A DNA stretch of 11,722 bases, taken from NCBI GenBank assembly GCA_037441725.1, contig JBBIRT010000102.1:1-11722 (forward strand). Reading direction: 5' to 3'. Positions within the stretch are counted from its first letter, which is position 1, and every line of letters starts with the position of its first letter. The position numbers and the translations under genes are program-made. The notes below the pieces were generated by a model. The model was not told where the DNA came from. It ran no database searches and was given only the letters and a program-made list of their open reading frames with translations. Source of the stretch: JBBIRT01 sp037441725 (lineage in GTDB: Bacteria; Desulfobacterota; BSN033; UBA1163). This document shows positions 1 through 6,136 of this stretch, piece by piece.

Positions 1-1
1 C

Positions 2-1117
2 GCCCTGAAGGAAAAGAAGCACTTACAAAAAAAGAGGGCTGAGGAGGCCCAAAAGGTGGCTCATCCTGCTTCGCCAGAGCAGGTAGAGTCTCTTTTAAGC
101 TTAGATCGTCTCGAGTTAGAGGTGGGCTACGGATTGATCCCCATCGTGGATGAGGAACAGAATGGAGATCTATTGGATCGAATTCGATCCATTCGGAGGC
201 AATTTGCAATCGAACTTGGGATCGTCATTCCTCCCTTCCGGGTGAGAGATAATCTTCAATTAAAAACAGGGGAGTATCGGATTCTCATTAAAGGGAATGA
301 GGTCGCCAGAGGGGAAATGATGGTAGGCTATGTCATGGCTCTCAGCCCTGGTGAGGTGAAACGAACGATTGAAGGGATTCCAACCCGCGAACCTGTCTTT
401 CAGCTCCCTGCCCTATGGATCCAAGAGAAGAGAAAGGATGAGGCTCGGTTTGCTGGATATACGGTCGTCGATATCTCCACCATCATGGCCACCCACCTGA
501 CCGAGGTGATCCGGCTCCATGCAGATGAATTATTAGGGAGACAGGATGTCCAAAAATTATTGGATCGATTAGCCCAACAGTATCCAAAGGCGGTTGAGGA
601 GCTCACTCCTCATCTTCTTCCCTTAGGGGTTATTCAGAAGGTATTACAGAACCTTTTAAAAGAACGTGTTTCCATCCGAGATCTGTTGACCATTGTGGAG
701 ACCATGGCAGACTATGCTCCGGTCACAAAAGATCCAGACATCCTTACTGAATATGTTCGACAGAAATTGGCCCGATCTATTGTGAAACAGTATGAGACCC
801 CAGAAGGGGTTCTCCCCTTGATTACCCTTGATCAAAAGATGGAGGATGTGCTGCGTGAGAAGATTCAGAAGGGAGAGCATGGCACCAACCTCTCACTCGA
901 ACCGAGCCTTGCTCAAAAGATCTTGACAGGAATTCAACAGGTGTTGGAGAGAACAGGACCCATGGATTATCAACCGGTCATTCTCTGCTCACCTATTCTG
1001 AGGCGTCATTTAAAAAGATTGTTGGATCGCTTTTTTCCACAGGTTGCAGTCCTATCCCATAGTGAGCTTACTCCCCAAGTAAAGATTCAATCCCTTGGGA
1101 CAGTGACCTTGGTATAA
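2..1117 (+). CDS. flhA: Flagellar export gate protein FlhA, C-terminal part (5' truncated)
   Basis: FlhA is the large membrane subunit of the flagellar type III export gate; its cytoplasmic C-terminal domain docks chaperone-substrate complexes. The frame is open from base 2 to a TAA at 1115-1117, giving 371 visible residues. Full FlhA proteins are about 690 residues, so the eight-helix membrane half lies upstream and only the linker and cytoplasmic domain are seen. Family landmarks include HPASPEQVESLL, LELEVGYGLIPIVD, the ATHLTEV segment (about nt 488-508), the highly conserved VSIRDLLTIVETMADYAP stretch (about nt 668-721) and LTEYVRQKLARSI. A GTG at 56 is only an internal codon, because coding similarity runs on upstream with a charged linker. 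It is followed after 26 bases by flhF, consistent with co-transcription. Identification is secure; the true start cannot be seen. Confidence 0.96.
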   Translation, partial: ALKEKKHLQKKRAEEAQKVAHPASPEQVESLLSLDRLELEVGYGLIPIVDEEQNGDLLDRIRSIRRQFAIELGIVIPPFRVRDNLQLKTGEYRILIKGNEVARGEMMVGYVMALSPGEVKRTIEGIPTREPVFQLPALWIQEKRKDEARFAGYTVVDISTIMATHLTEVIRLHADELLGRQDVQKLLDRLAQQYPKAVEELTPHLLPLGVIQKVLQNLLKERVSIRDLLTIVETMADYAPVTKDPDILTEYVRQKLARSIVKQYETPEGVLPLITLDQKMEDVLREKIQKGEHGTNLSLEPSLAQKILTGIQQVLERTGPMDYQPVILCSPILRRHLKRLLDRFFPQVAVLSHSELTPQVKIQSLGTVTLV

Positions 1118-1143
1118 GTGGGAAAAGGATAAAGGGAGTTCAA

Positions 1144-2157
1144 ATGCAGATTAAACGTTTTGAAGGAAAGGATATTCAGGAAGCCTTAAGACAGGTTAAA
1201 GAGGAGTTGGGTCCTGAGGCGATCATCCTTTCAACCCAAAAGGTGAAGGGACCACTCCATCGAATTGGGTTATCGAACCGCTCTCGGGTTGAAGTGGTCG
1301 CTGCCATTGATCGGACCCCTGATTCCTGCCCATCCATGATCCCTCCTTTTTTGTTGGATGGAGAAGGGGGAACAAAGGAGGAGGGGATGATCCAGAAGAT
1401 TCTTTCTGCAGGCTTTTCCCCCGAATTTATCCATCATCTTATCAAGGAAATTCAGATCCTGAGAAAGGCCTATGGGAATGCCTGTTTATCTGAAGTCTAC
1501 CACGGTTTCCTTCGATCGAAACTGATGGAGCAGATTGAGGTGACCTCCCCTTCATTGAGCCAAACCAGGATATGGTCCTTTATCGGGCCCACCGGTGTGG
1601 GAAAGACGACAACGATGGTTAAGCTGGCTGCCTATTTTAGTTTAAACGTGACCCCAAGAGTGACACTGATCACCATTGATACCTACCGGATTGGAGCCGT
1701 AGATCAGTTAAGGACTTATGCCCAGATATTAAAGCTTCCCCTGGAGGTTGCTTTTCATTGTGAGGGATTGAAGAAGATTATCGAGAAAAATAGAGACCAA
1801 GATCTCCTCCTCATTGATACCACAGGCAGAAGTCCTAATGCTCGAGATCAGATTGAAGAGTTAAGGAGTTTTTTAACCGTTCATCCCCAGATTGAGAATC
1901 ATCTCATTCTAAGCGCTACCACCAAGGAGAATGATCTCAATCGGATTGTCCAACAATTCAGTCTTCTTCCCATCCAGAGTTATATCTTTACCAAAATTGA
2001 TGAGACTGATGAGTTCATTCCCCTTTTTAACCAGTTGCTTCGATATAAACGGCCTTTGTCTTACCTGACCAATGGTCAGAGGGTCCCAGAAGATATTGAA
2101 TTGGCAACGAAGGCCCGAGTGGCCAATCTCATTTTGAACCATCTCCAGTTGAATTAG
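1144..2157 (+). CDS. flhF: Flagellar biosynthesis GTPase FlhF (SRP-type)
   Basis: FlhF is the third SRP-family GTPase, related to Ffh and FtsY; in polar flagellates it sets where the flagellum is built. The 337-residue protein starts with the usual FlhF N-terminus (MQIKRFEGKDIQEALRQVKE) and the EAIILSTQKV strand. A short linker and the helical N domain (about 80-135) come next. The G domain has P-loop GPTGVGKTT (148-156), DTYRIGA (179-185), DTTGRS (225-230) and TKIDET (283-288). The family is often 360-430 residues, and the shortness here falls in the basic/linker region between about 50 and 85. AAGGGAG at 1132-1138 lies five bases before the ATG. It sits directly upstream of flhG, its usual regulatory partner. 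Confidence 0.97.
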   Translation: MQIKRFEGKDIQEALRQVKEELGPEAIILSTQKVKGPLHRIGLSNRSRVEVVAAIDRTPDSCPSMIPPFLLDGEGGTKEEGMIQKILSAGFSPEFIHHLIKEIQILRKAYGNACLSEVYHGFLRSKLMEQIEVTSPSLSQTRIWSFIGPTGVGKTTTMVKLAAYFSLNVTPRVTLITIDTYRIGAVDQLRTYAQILKLPLEVAFHCEGLKKIIEKNRDQDLLLIDTTGRSPNARDQIEELRSFLTVHPQIENHLILSATTKENDLNRIVQQFSLLPIQSYIFTKIDETDEFIPLFNQLLRYKRPLSYLTNGQRVPEDIELATKARVANLILNHLQLN

Positions 2158-2170
2158 AGAGTGAAAGAAT

Positions 2171-3106
2171 ATGGATCAGGCAGAAGGATTGAGGAAATTG
2201 ATCAGCAGGAATCAGAGAGAGATCAGGCTAAACTTAATGGACCCTCCTCTTGCTTCCCCTCCGAGACCGATTAAACGCCCTCGGGTCATCTCCGTCACTA
2301 GTGGTAAAGGAGGAGTTGGAAAGACCAACGTGGTGGCCAATCTGGCCTTTGCTCTGACCCAATTGGGGGAAAAGGTACTGGTCCTGGATGCAGACTTAGG
2401 TTTGGCTAATATCGATGTCCTATTGGGTTTAACCCCACAATATACGATCGAGCATCTTTTTAAACAGGAAAAAAGTTTATCTGAAATTTTGGTCCAAGGC
2501 CCTGGAGGGATGTGGATCTTGCCCGCGAGTTCAGGGGTGGTTGATTTGGTGGATTTGAATGAGAGTCAAAAAATCTTTCTTTTAAACGAATTTGACCAGA
2601 TCACCGAGACCATCGATATCCTGTTAATCGACACAGGAGCTGGAATCTCTTCCAATGTGCTTTATTTTAATATGGCTGCCCAGGAATCAATTGTGATTGC
2701 TACTCCTGAACCGACCTCCCTGACCGATGCCTATGCCTTGATCAAGGTCTTGTCCACCCGATTCAATCGAAAGGATTTTATGATTTTGGTAAACCTTGTT
2801 TCCAGCGTCCATGAGGCCAAGGGGGTCTTTAAAAGGATTAGCACGGTCGTAGATACCTTTTTAGAGAGTTTATCCATCGACTATTTAGGCTTCATTCCCT
2901 TTGACGAGAAGCTGGGGTTGGCGGTAAGAAGCCAGAGGCCTGTATTAGAAATTTTTCCGAAGGCTCCCTCCAGCAGAAATTTTACAGAATTGGCTAAAAC
3001 CATCTTGGGAAGACCATTCCAAAGCCATGGAAGGGGGAATATCCAGTTCTTCTGGAGACAGTTATTTGAACAGGACAAACAAATCTATCAGGTTAGGAGG
3101 GATTGA
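2171..3106 (+). CDS. flhG: Flagellar number regulator FlhG (MinD-like ATPase; also called FleN/YlxH)
   Basis: FlhG is a MinD/ParA-type ATPase that limits flagellar number and stimulates FlhF GTPase activity. The 311-residue protein has the deviant Walker A GKGGVGKTN (45-53), the switch I region DADLGLAN (73-80) and the Walker B/switch II region LLIDTGAGI (151-159). Residues 2-8 read DQAEGLR, matching the DQAxxLR N-terminal motif known to activate FlhF. This also supports the ATG at 2171, although the upstream Shine-Dalgarno sequence (GAGAG) is weak. The C-terminus (about 292-301, NIQFFWRQLF) is aromatic, basic and hydrophobic and could be the membrane-targeting amphipathic helix of MinD-like proteins; that is inference. 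The gene follows flhF by 13 bases. In some lineages FlhG also represses the sigma-54 flagellar activator, which is relevant to the promoter at 5366. Confidence 0.96.
   Translation: MDQAEGLRKLISRNQREIRLNLMDPPLASPPRPIKRPRVISVTSGKGGVGKTNVVANLAFALTQLGEKVLVLDADLGLANIDVLLGLTPQYTIEHLFKQEKSLSEILVQGPGGMWILPASSGVVDLVDLNESQKIFLLNEFDQITETIDILLIDTGAGISSNVLYFNMAAQESIVIATPEPTSLTDAYALIKVLSTRFNRKDFMILVNLVSSVHEAKGVFKRISTVVDTFLESLSIDYLGFIPFDEKLGLAVRSQRPVLEIFPKAPSSRNFTELAKTILGRPFQSHGRGNIQFFWRQLFEQDKQIYQVRRD
3095..3100 (+). promoter_or_regulatory. Ribosome binding site for fliA
   Basis: A full AGGAGG lies six bases before the GTG at 3107, immediately after the flhG stop codon (TGA at 3104-3106). It is inside the last codons of flhG and implies that translation of the next gene is coupled to flhG. 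It is the main reason to place a start just before the N gap instead of inside it. Confidence 0.7.
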
Positions 3107-3967
3107 GTGANNNNNNNNNNNNNNNNNNNNNNNNNNNNNNNNNNNNNNNNNNNNNNNNNNNNNNNNNNNNNNNNNNNNNNNNNNNNNNNNCATTATCAGG
3201 GGACTCACCCTGCGGTGGTCGAATCATTGACCGTTGAGATGACAGAGGATTCGAGGCGAGAGGCTTTAATCCTTCAATATGCCCCCTTTATTAAATATAT
3301 TGCTCACCGCCTGGCAATGCGTCTTCCCTCCCATATCTCTCTTGGGGATTTGATCGATGCCGGAGTGATCGGGCTCATTGATGCCTTGAATAAATTCAAT
3401 CCAAATAAGAATGTAGAGTTCAAGACCTATGCTGAGTTTCGTATTCGTGGAGCGATGATCGATGAGTTGAGGTCTCTGGACTGGGTTCCTCGATCTCTGA
3501 GACAGAAAGCATCTCAGATAGAAAGAATCATTATTCAACTCGAAAAGAAGAGAGGGAGACCCGCAGAGGATGAGGAAATTGCTCATGAATTAGGCCTCTC
3601 ACTTGATCAATATTATGAGGTGATCAACAAAATCAAAGGGGTCTCTTTTTTAGATGTAGAGATGGTTAGACAGAAAGTGGGTCCCCTCCCCGATGAGGAG
3701 ATCTTAGAACTCCTCCTTGAGAAGAAAGAGAATGATCCCTTCCACCTCCTCAGTGTTAAGGAATTAAAAAGCATTTTGTCAAATGCCCTTGGAACCCTTC
3801 CTCCTAAAGAAAAGTTGGTTATTTCACTCTATTACTATGAGGAGATGACCCTTAAGGAGATCGGTGAGGTGATGGGACTGACGGAATCAAGGGTTTGCCA
3901 ACTCCATACTAAAGCGATTTTGAGGCTTAGGGGAAGATTAAAGCAATATCTGAAAGAGGATTTGTGA
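3107..3967 (+). CDS. fliA: Flagellar sigma factor FliA (sigma-28), N-terminus interrupted by an assembly gap
   Basis: FliA directs RNA polymerase to late flagellar and chemotaxis promoters. The visible part holds region 2 (YAPFIKYIAHRLAMRLP, then LGDLIDAGVIGLIDAL, FKTYAEFRIRGAMIDELR and DWVPRSLR), region 3 (RGRPAEDEEIAHELGLS) and the region 4 helix-turn-helix (TLPPKEKLVISLYYYEEMTL, then EIGEVMGLTESRVCQLH). DWVPRS and SRVxQLH are typical of FliA. The GTG at 3107 has a strong ribosome site and stays in frame only if the 80 N are the true gap length. That start gives 286 residues, with a longer leader before region 2 than usual. An in-frame ATG at 3239 would give 242 residues, close to E. coli FliA (239), but has no ribosome site. 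Identity is certain; the N-terminus is not. Confidence 0.93.
   Translation: MXXXXXXXXXXXXXXXXXXXXXXXXXXXHYQGTHPAVVESLTVEMTEDSRREALILQYAPFIKYIAHRLAMRLPSHISLGDLIDAGVIGLIDALNKFNPNKNVEFKTYAEFRIRGAMIDELRSLDWVPRSLRQKASQIERIIIQLEKKRGRPAEDEEIAHELGLSLDQYYEVINKIKGVSFLDVEMVRQKVGPLPDEEILELLLEKKENDPFHLLSVKELKSILSNALGTLPPKEKLVISLYYYEEMTLKEIGEVMGLTESRVCQLHTKAILRLRGRLKQYLKEDL
3111..3190. other. Assembly gap (80 N)
   Basis: Eighty undetermined bases follow GTGA after the flhG stop. The gap covers the fliA start region. If its length is only an estimate, the reading frame across it and the N-terminal length of FliA are unknown, and a different start codon may lie inside it. Confidence 0.99.
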
Positions 3968-4045
3968 GAGAGATGAATCAAGATCTAACTGGGGGTTGTA
4001 AAGATCGTTCAATTTAATAAAGAAAAAATTTAGAAGGAGAGGGAG

Positions 4046-4429
4046 ATGCCAGATCTCAAGATGCATATTTTGGTAGTGGATGACTTTTCAACCATGAGGA
4101 GGATTGTCAAAAATATTCTGAAGCAATTAGGTTATTTGAACATTATCGAAGCGGATGATGGGACCACCGCCCTTGAGGTCCTCCGGAAAGAAAAGATCAA
4201 TTTTATTATCTCTGATTGGAATATGCCCCAAATGTCAGGGCTCGAACTACTGAAGGCCGTTCGCAGCAGTGAGGAATGGAAGGAAATCCCCTTTCTCATG
4301 GTGACGGCAGAAGGCCAGAAGGATCATGTCATCGAGGCCGTGAAATATCGGGTCAACAATTATATTGTCAAGCCTTTTACTCCAGAGGTTCTATCGGAAA
4401 AGATCAAGAAGATCTTTGAGGAGAAATAG
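4046..4429 (+). CDS. cheY: Chemotaxis response regulator CheY
   Basis: CheY is a single-domain receiver; when phosphorylated by CheA it binds the flagellar switch (FliM/FliN) and changes motor rotation. The 127-residue protein is one receiver domain with no output domain. Its key residues fall at the same numbers as in E. coli CheY: acidic pocket D12-D13, phospho-acceptor D57 (in ISDWNMPQMSG), T87 (in VTAEG), Y106 and K109 (in IVKPF). An AAGGAGAGGGAG stretch just upstream gives a good ribosome site. It lies 78 bases after fliA and next to no other chemotaxis gene in this window. The strict conservation of the switch residues supports a motor-binding CheY rather than a generic receiver. Confidence 0.93.
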   Translation: MPDLKMHILVVDDFSTMRRIVKNILKQLGYLNIIEADDGTTALEVLRKEKINFIISDWNMPQMSGLELLKAVRSSEEWKEIPFLMVTAEGQKDHVIEAVKYRVNNYIVKPFTPEVLSEKIKKIFEEK

Positions 4430-4651
4430 TTGGCCATGGCTGATGAGATCTTCACAAAGCTGGATCATATCACGCCTGCCTCAAAGATGTCAGACCCTAA
4501 GAGTCGGGTTCTTCGTCGGGAGTTTCTAAAAAAGAAGGAAGAGAAGGGCAATGACCAGGATTTGAGTTCAGGGAAAGAGTCGGAGGAGGAGGAACAGGAA
4601 GGTCAAATGGAGAATCCGCATTGTGGAAAGATTCTGGATATTATCATTTAA
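4430..4651 (+). CDS. Small acidic hypothetical protein downstream of cheY
   Basis: I do not recognise a named family. The protein has 71-73 residues: a TTG at 4430 abuts the cheY stop and is six bases from GAGGAG (4418-4423), while an ATG at 4436 is twelve bases away, so either may be the start. It is very hydrophilic with no membrane segment. The N-terminal part (DHITPASKMSDPKSRVLRREFLKKKEEK) is basic and probably helical. The middle is Glu-rich (ESEEEEQEGQ) and looks disordered. The last residues turn hydrophobic (GKILDIII), as if a short tail binds a partner. A position inside a flagellar operon, zero spacing to cheY and a good ribosome site to the next gene argue that it is real. A role in flagellar assembly or motor control is inference from position only. 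Confidence 0.65.
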   Translation: MAMADEIFTKLDHITPASKMSDPKSRVLRREFLKKKEEKGNDQDLSSGKESEEEEQEGQMENPHCGKILDIII

Positions 4652-4679
4652 TCCTCATCTCTCATAAAGGAGGAAGAAG

Positions 4680-5147
4680 ATGAACCTTTCAAATCTTTTT
4701 AATCTGACCAATATAGAAATGGGGCTGGTTTTGATCGGAGTTAGTCTCCTCCTTTCGCTCTCGATCAACCTGATCTGTTTGAGGCAAATCCTTCATCACA
4801 GGAGGAGTGAGAAGAGGTCTCGGATGGATGCGGATCGGCTGAAGAGATGGCTCATCGAATCCGAAACAATCTGTCAGGGGCTTTCTCACAACCTTGAGGA
4901 GAAGAGGGAGATTGCTGACCAACTTGTCCGAAAGTTAGAAAAGAAGATTGAACACCTCGATCTCATGATCAAGAAGATTGAGGATGAGCTCTCCTCACTT
5001 TCCGAAAGGAAGATGAAAGGAGATCTTATTCCTCGAATCATTGAGATGGCCAAGGCCGGGCACCAAATCTCAGAGATAGCACGAGATCTAAATCTATCAA
5101 AAGGGGAGGTCCAGCTGGCATTGGATTTAGAGAAATATCGGCAATAA
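4680..5147 (+). CDS. Membrane-anchored coiled-coil protein with DUF2802/SwrB-like C-terminus
   Basis: The 155-residue protein starts at an ATG six bases after a strong AAAGGAGG (4666-4673). It has an N-terminal transmembrane helix (about 13-35, GLVLIGVSLLLSLSINLI), a basic stretch (HHRRSEKRSR) predicting a cytoplasmic C-terminus, a long charged coiled coil (about 52-112) and a C-terminal helix-turn-helix-like segment (about 118-153, including AKAGHQISEIARDLNLSKGE). This layout matches DUF2802/DUF6115-type proteins often encoded near fliA in flagellar clusters. It also resembles Bacillus SwrB, a single-pass protein that promotes switch/export assembly. The C-terminal segment looks like a HTH but probably binds protein rather than DNA. 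Family assignment is from memory of the pattern. It is the last gene before the 263-base intergenic control region. Confidence 0.8.
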   Translation: MNLSNLFNLTNIEMGLVLIGVSLLLSLSINLICLRQILHHRRSEKRSRMDADRLKRWLIESETICQGLSHNLEEKREIADQLVRKLEKKIEHLDLMIKKIEDELSSLSERKMKGDLIPRIIEMAKAGHQISEIARDLNLSKGEVQLALDLEKYRQ

Positions 5148-5184
5148 TTTTCTCCTTTCATCTTTAGGCAAGAAATTCCTACCT

Positions 5185-5229
5185 ATCCCTTTCCTTCCTC
5201 CCTTTGGGGGAAAAAGGGGGATTCCTTTT
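5185..5229 (+). terminator. Possible Rho-independent terminator (pyrimidine/purine hairpin)
   Basis: A C/T-rich strand (from 5185, ATCCCTTTCCTTCCTCCC) can fold back on the G/A-rich strand GGGGGAAAAAGGGGGAT (5206-5222). The tightest core is CTCCC-TTT-GGGGG, and an outer AUCCC/GGGAU pairing is also possible. The stem is imperfect, with G-T pairs and bulges. The T-run that follows (TTCCTTTT) is interrupted. It starts 37 bases after the stop of the preceding gene, a sensible place to end that transcript. Confidence 0.4.
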
Positions 5230-5365
5230 AATGGAGTGAAGTATTGAATTTATTCTCACCATCGAAAATCTTTCCTGTGAGATGTCCAGTAATTATTCTA
5301 ATTGATTAAGCAATCTCTCTCCATGATTCGAGGCCCTATTTACCTTATTCGATAATTGAAATGGG

Positions 5366-5383
5366 TTGGCATATACTTTGCAA
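5366..5383 (+). promoter_or_regulatory. Sigma-54 (RpoN) -24/-12 promoter for the flgF operon
   Basis: The sequence TTGGCATATACTTTGCAA matches the sigma-54 consensus TGGCAC-N5-TTGCA at almost every key base. The invariant GG (5368-5369) and GC (5380-5381) are exactly the required spacing apart (TGGCA, six bases, TTGC). Transcription should start about 12 bases after the -12 C, near 5393, leaving an 18-base leader that still contains the flgF ribosome site. Sigma-54 promoters need an AAA+ activator; in flagellar systems these are FlrC/FleR/FlgR-type regulators, none encoded here. This places the distal rod, ring and FlgK genes in a middle, RpoN-dependent class. Confidence 0.85.
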
Positions 5384-5396
5384 AGTTTATTGACTA

Positions 5397-5402
5397 AGAG
5401 GA
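5397..5402 (+). promoter_or_regulatory. Ribosome binding site for flgF
   Basis: AGAGGA lies eight bases before the ATG at 5411 and inside the predicted 18-base leader made from the sigma-54 promoter. It supports the ATG at 5411 over the TTG at 5366, which lies within the promoter itself. Confidence 0.65.
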
Positions 5403-5410
5403 ATCACCCT

Positions 5411-6112
5411 ATGCGAAATGATCAAATTGTTTCAGCCTTAGGCGCCTTTCGCGAGCAAAAGAGAATCTTCCATTTCATCTCAAACAATCTCAGTAACGCT
5501 CAAACTGCGGGTTTTAAGAAGGATGTCCCTATTTTTTATGCCCTCTTAAATCGCTCATGGAATCAAGGGGTGGGTTTTCAGACCGAGGAGGTAAAGACTC
5601 TATTTCATCAAGGGAATATCCACAAGACCGGCAACGATCTTGACCTGGCCATTGATGGAGAAGGTTTTTTTAAAATCAAAACTCCTGATGGGATCAGATA
5701 CACGAGAGCTGGAAATTTTAAATTAAACAAAGAAGGGCAATTAGTCACCACAGGGGGCTTTCCGGTGATGGGAAGAAATGGGGAAATCACGATAGGAGGC
5801 CGACCCATCGTTATTGCCACAGATGGGGCGATCAGAATAGAAGGGGAAGAGGTCGATCAAATTAATGTTGTGACCTTTCCTGATTTGGCCTTCTTAAAAA
5901 AGGAAGGTCATAGCTTATTTCGTTCTGAATATCCTCAGCAGGAGATTGAGGCCAGAGAGAGTCAAGTGGTTCAGGGGGCTTTGGAGCTATCCAATGTGAA
6001 TCCGATTGAAGAGATGGTCGATCTGATTGATTCTTTAAGAGTTTATGAGGCTTGTCTGAAGGTCATTCAGGCACAGAATGAATTGAAGGCCAGCGAAATT
6101 GGAAGGGTTTAA
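5411..6112 (+). CDS. flgF: Flagellar rod protein FlgF
   Basis: FlgF is a proximal part of the flagellar rod, exported by the type III apparatus and assembled in the periplasm. With the start at ATG 5411 it has 233 residues, near the usual 240-250. It shows the N-terminal rod motif (SNNLSNAQTAGFKK, 24-37), the core motif LDLAIDGEGFFKIKTPDG (77-94), YTRAGNFKLNKEGQLVT (97-113) and the C-terminal rod/hook helix (GALELSNVNPIEEMVDLI, then RVYEACLKVIQ). It lacks the insert after the N-terminal helix that marks FlgG, and with its place just before flgG this supports FlgF. The N-terminus differs from the common GIYxALSGA form: here it is IVSALGAFREQKRIFHF, one residue shorter and more basic. The longer frame from TTG 5366 is rejected because it would run through the promoter. 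Confidence 0.9.
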   Translation: MRNDQIVSALGAFREQKRIFHFISNNLSNAQTAGFKKDVPIFYALLNRSWNQGVGFQTEEVKTLFHQGNIHKTGNDLDLAIDGEGFFKIKTPDGIRYTRAGNFKLNKEGQLVTTGGFPVMGRNGEITIGGRPIVIATDGAIRIEGEEVDQINVVTFPDLAFLKKEGHSLFRSEYPQQEIEARESQVVQGALELSNVNPIEEMVDLIDSLRVYEACLKVIQAQNELKASEIGRV

Positions 6113-6136
6113 TCGTTATATGGGAGGGGAAGGACG

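Larger units (their letters stand above)
5148..5410 (+). other. Intergenic control region between the flhA-DUF2802 block and flgF
   Basis: This is the only long non-coding stretch in the window (263 bases). In order it holds a polypyrimidine/polypurine hairpin (5185-5222), an inverted repeat TCTCAC-N17-GTGAGA (5254-5282), a perfect short inverted repeat AATTA-N3-TAATT (5291-5303), two ATTCGA direct repeats 21 bases apart (5326 and 5347), a sigma-54 promoter (5366-5383) and the flgF ribosome site (5397-5402). I see no convincing gene in it on either strand. The layout fits the end of one transcription unit and the activator-dependent start of the next. Confidence 0.7.

Noticed and set aside
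3968..4045. Promoter or short gene between fliA and cheY (TAAAGATC..., and a 14-codon frame from ATG 3973)
   Set aside because: No -10 element at proper spacing for sigma-70 or sigma-28, no GG/GC pair for sigma-54, and the short frame has no ribosome site or recognisable product.
400..5161. Several open frames of 60-106 codons on the minus strand across the left block
   Set aside because: All lie fully opposite strong, well-identified genes, lack ribosome sites and resemble no known protein; they mirror the codon pattern of the genes they oppose.
5366..5410. TTG-initiated 15-codon N-terminal extension of flgF
   Set aside because: It overlaps the sigma-54 -24/-12 promoter, lies upstream of the expected transcript start, and has no ribosome site; ATG 5411 has one and fits the family length.
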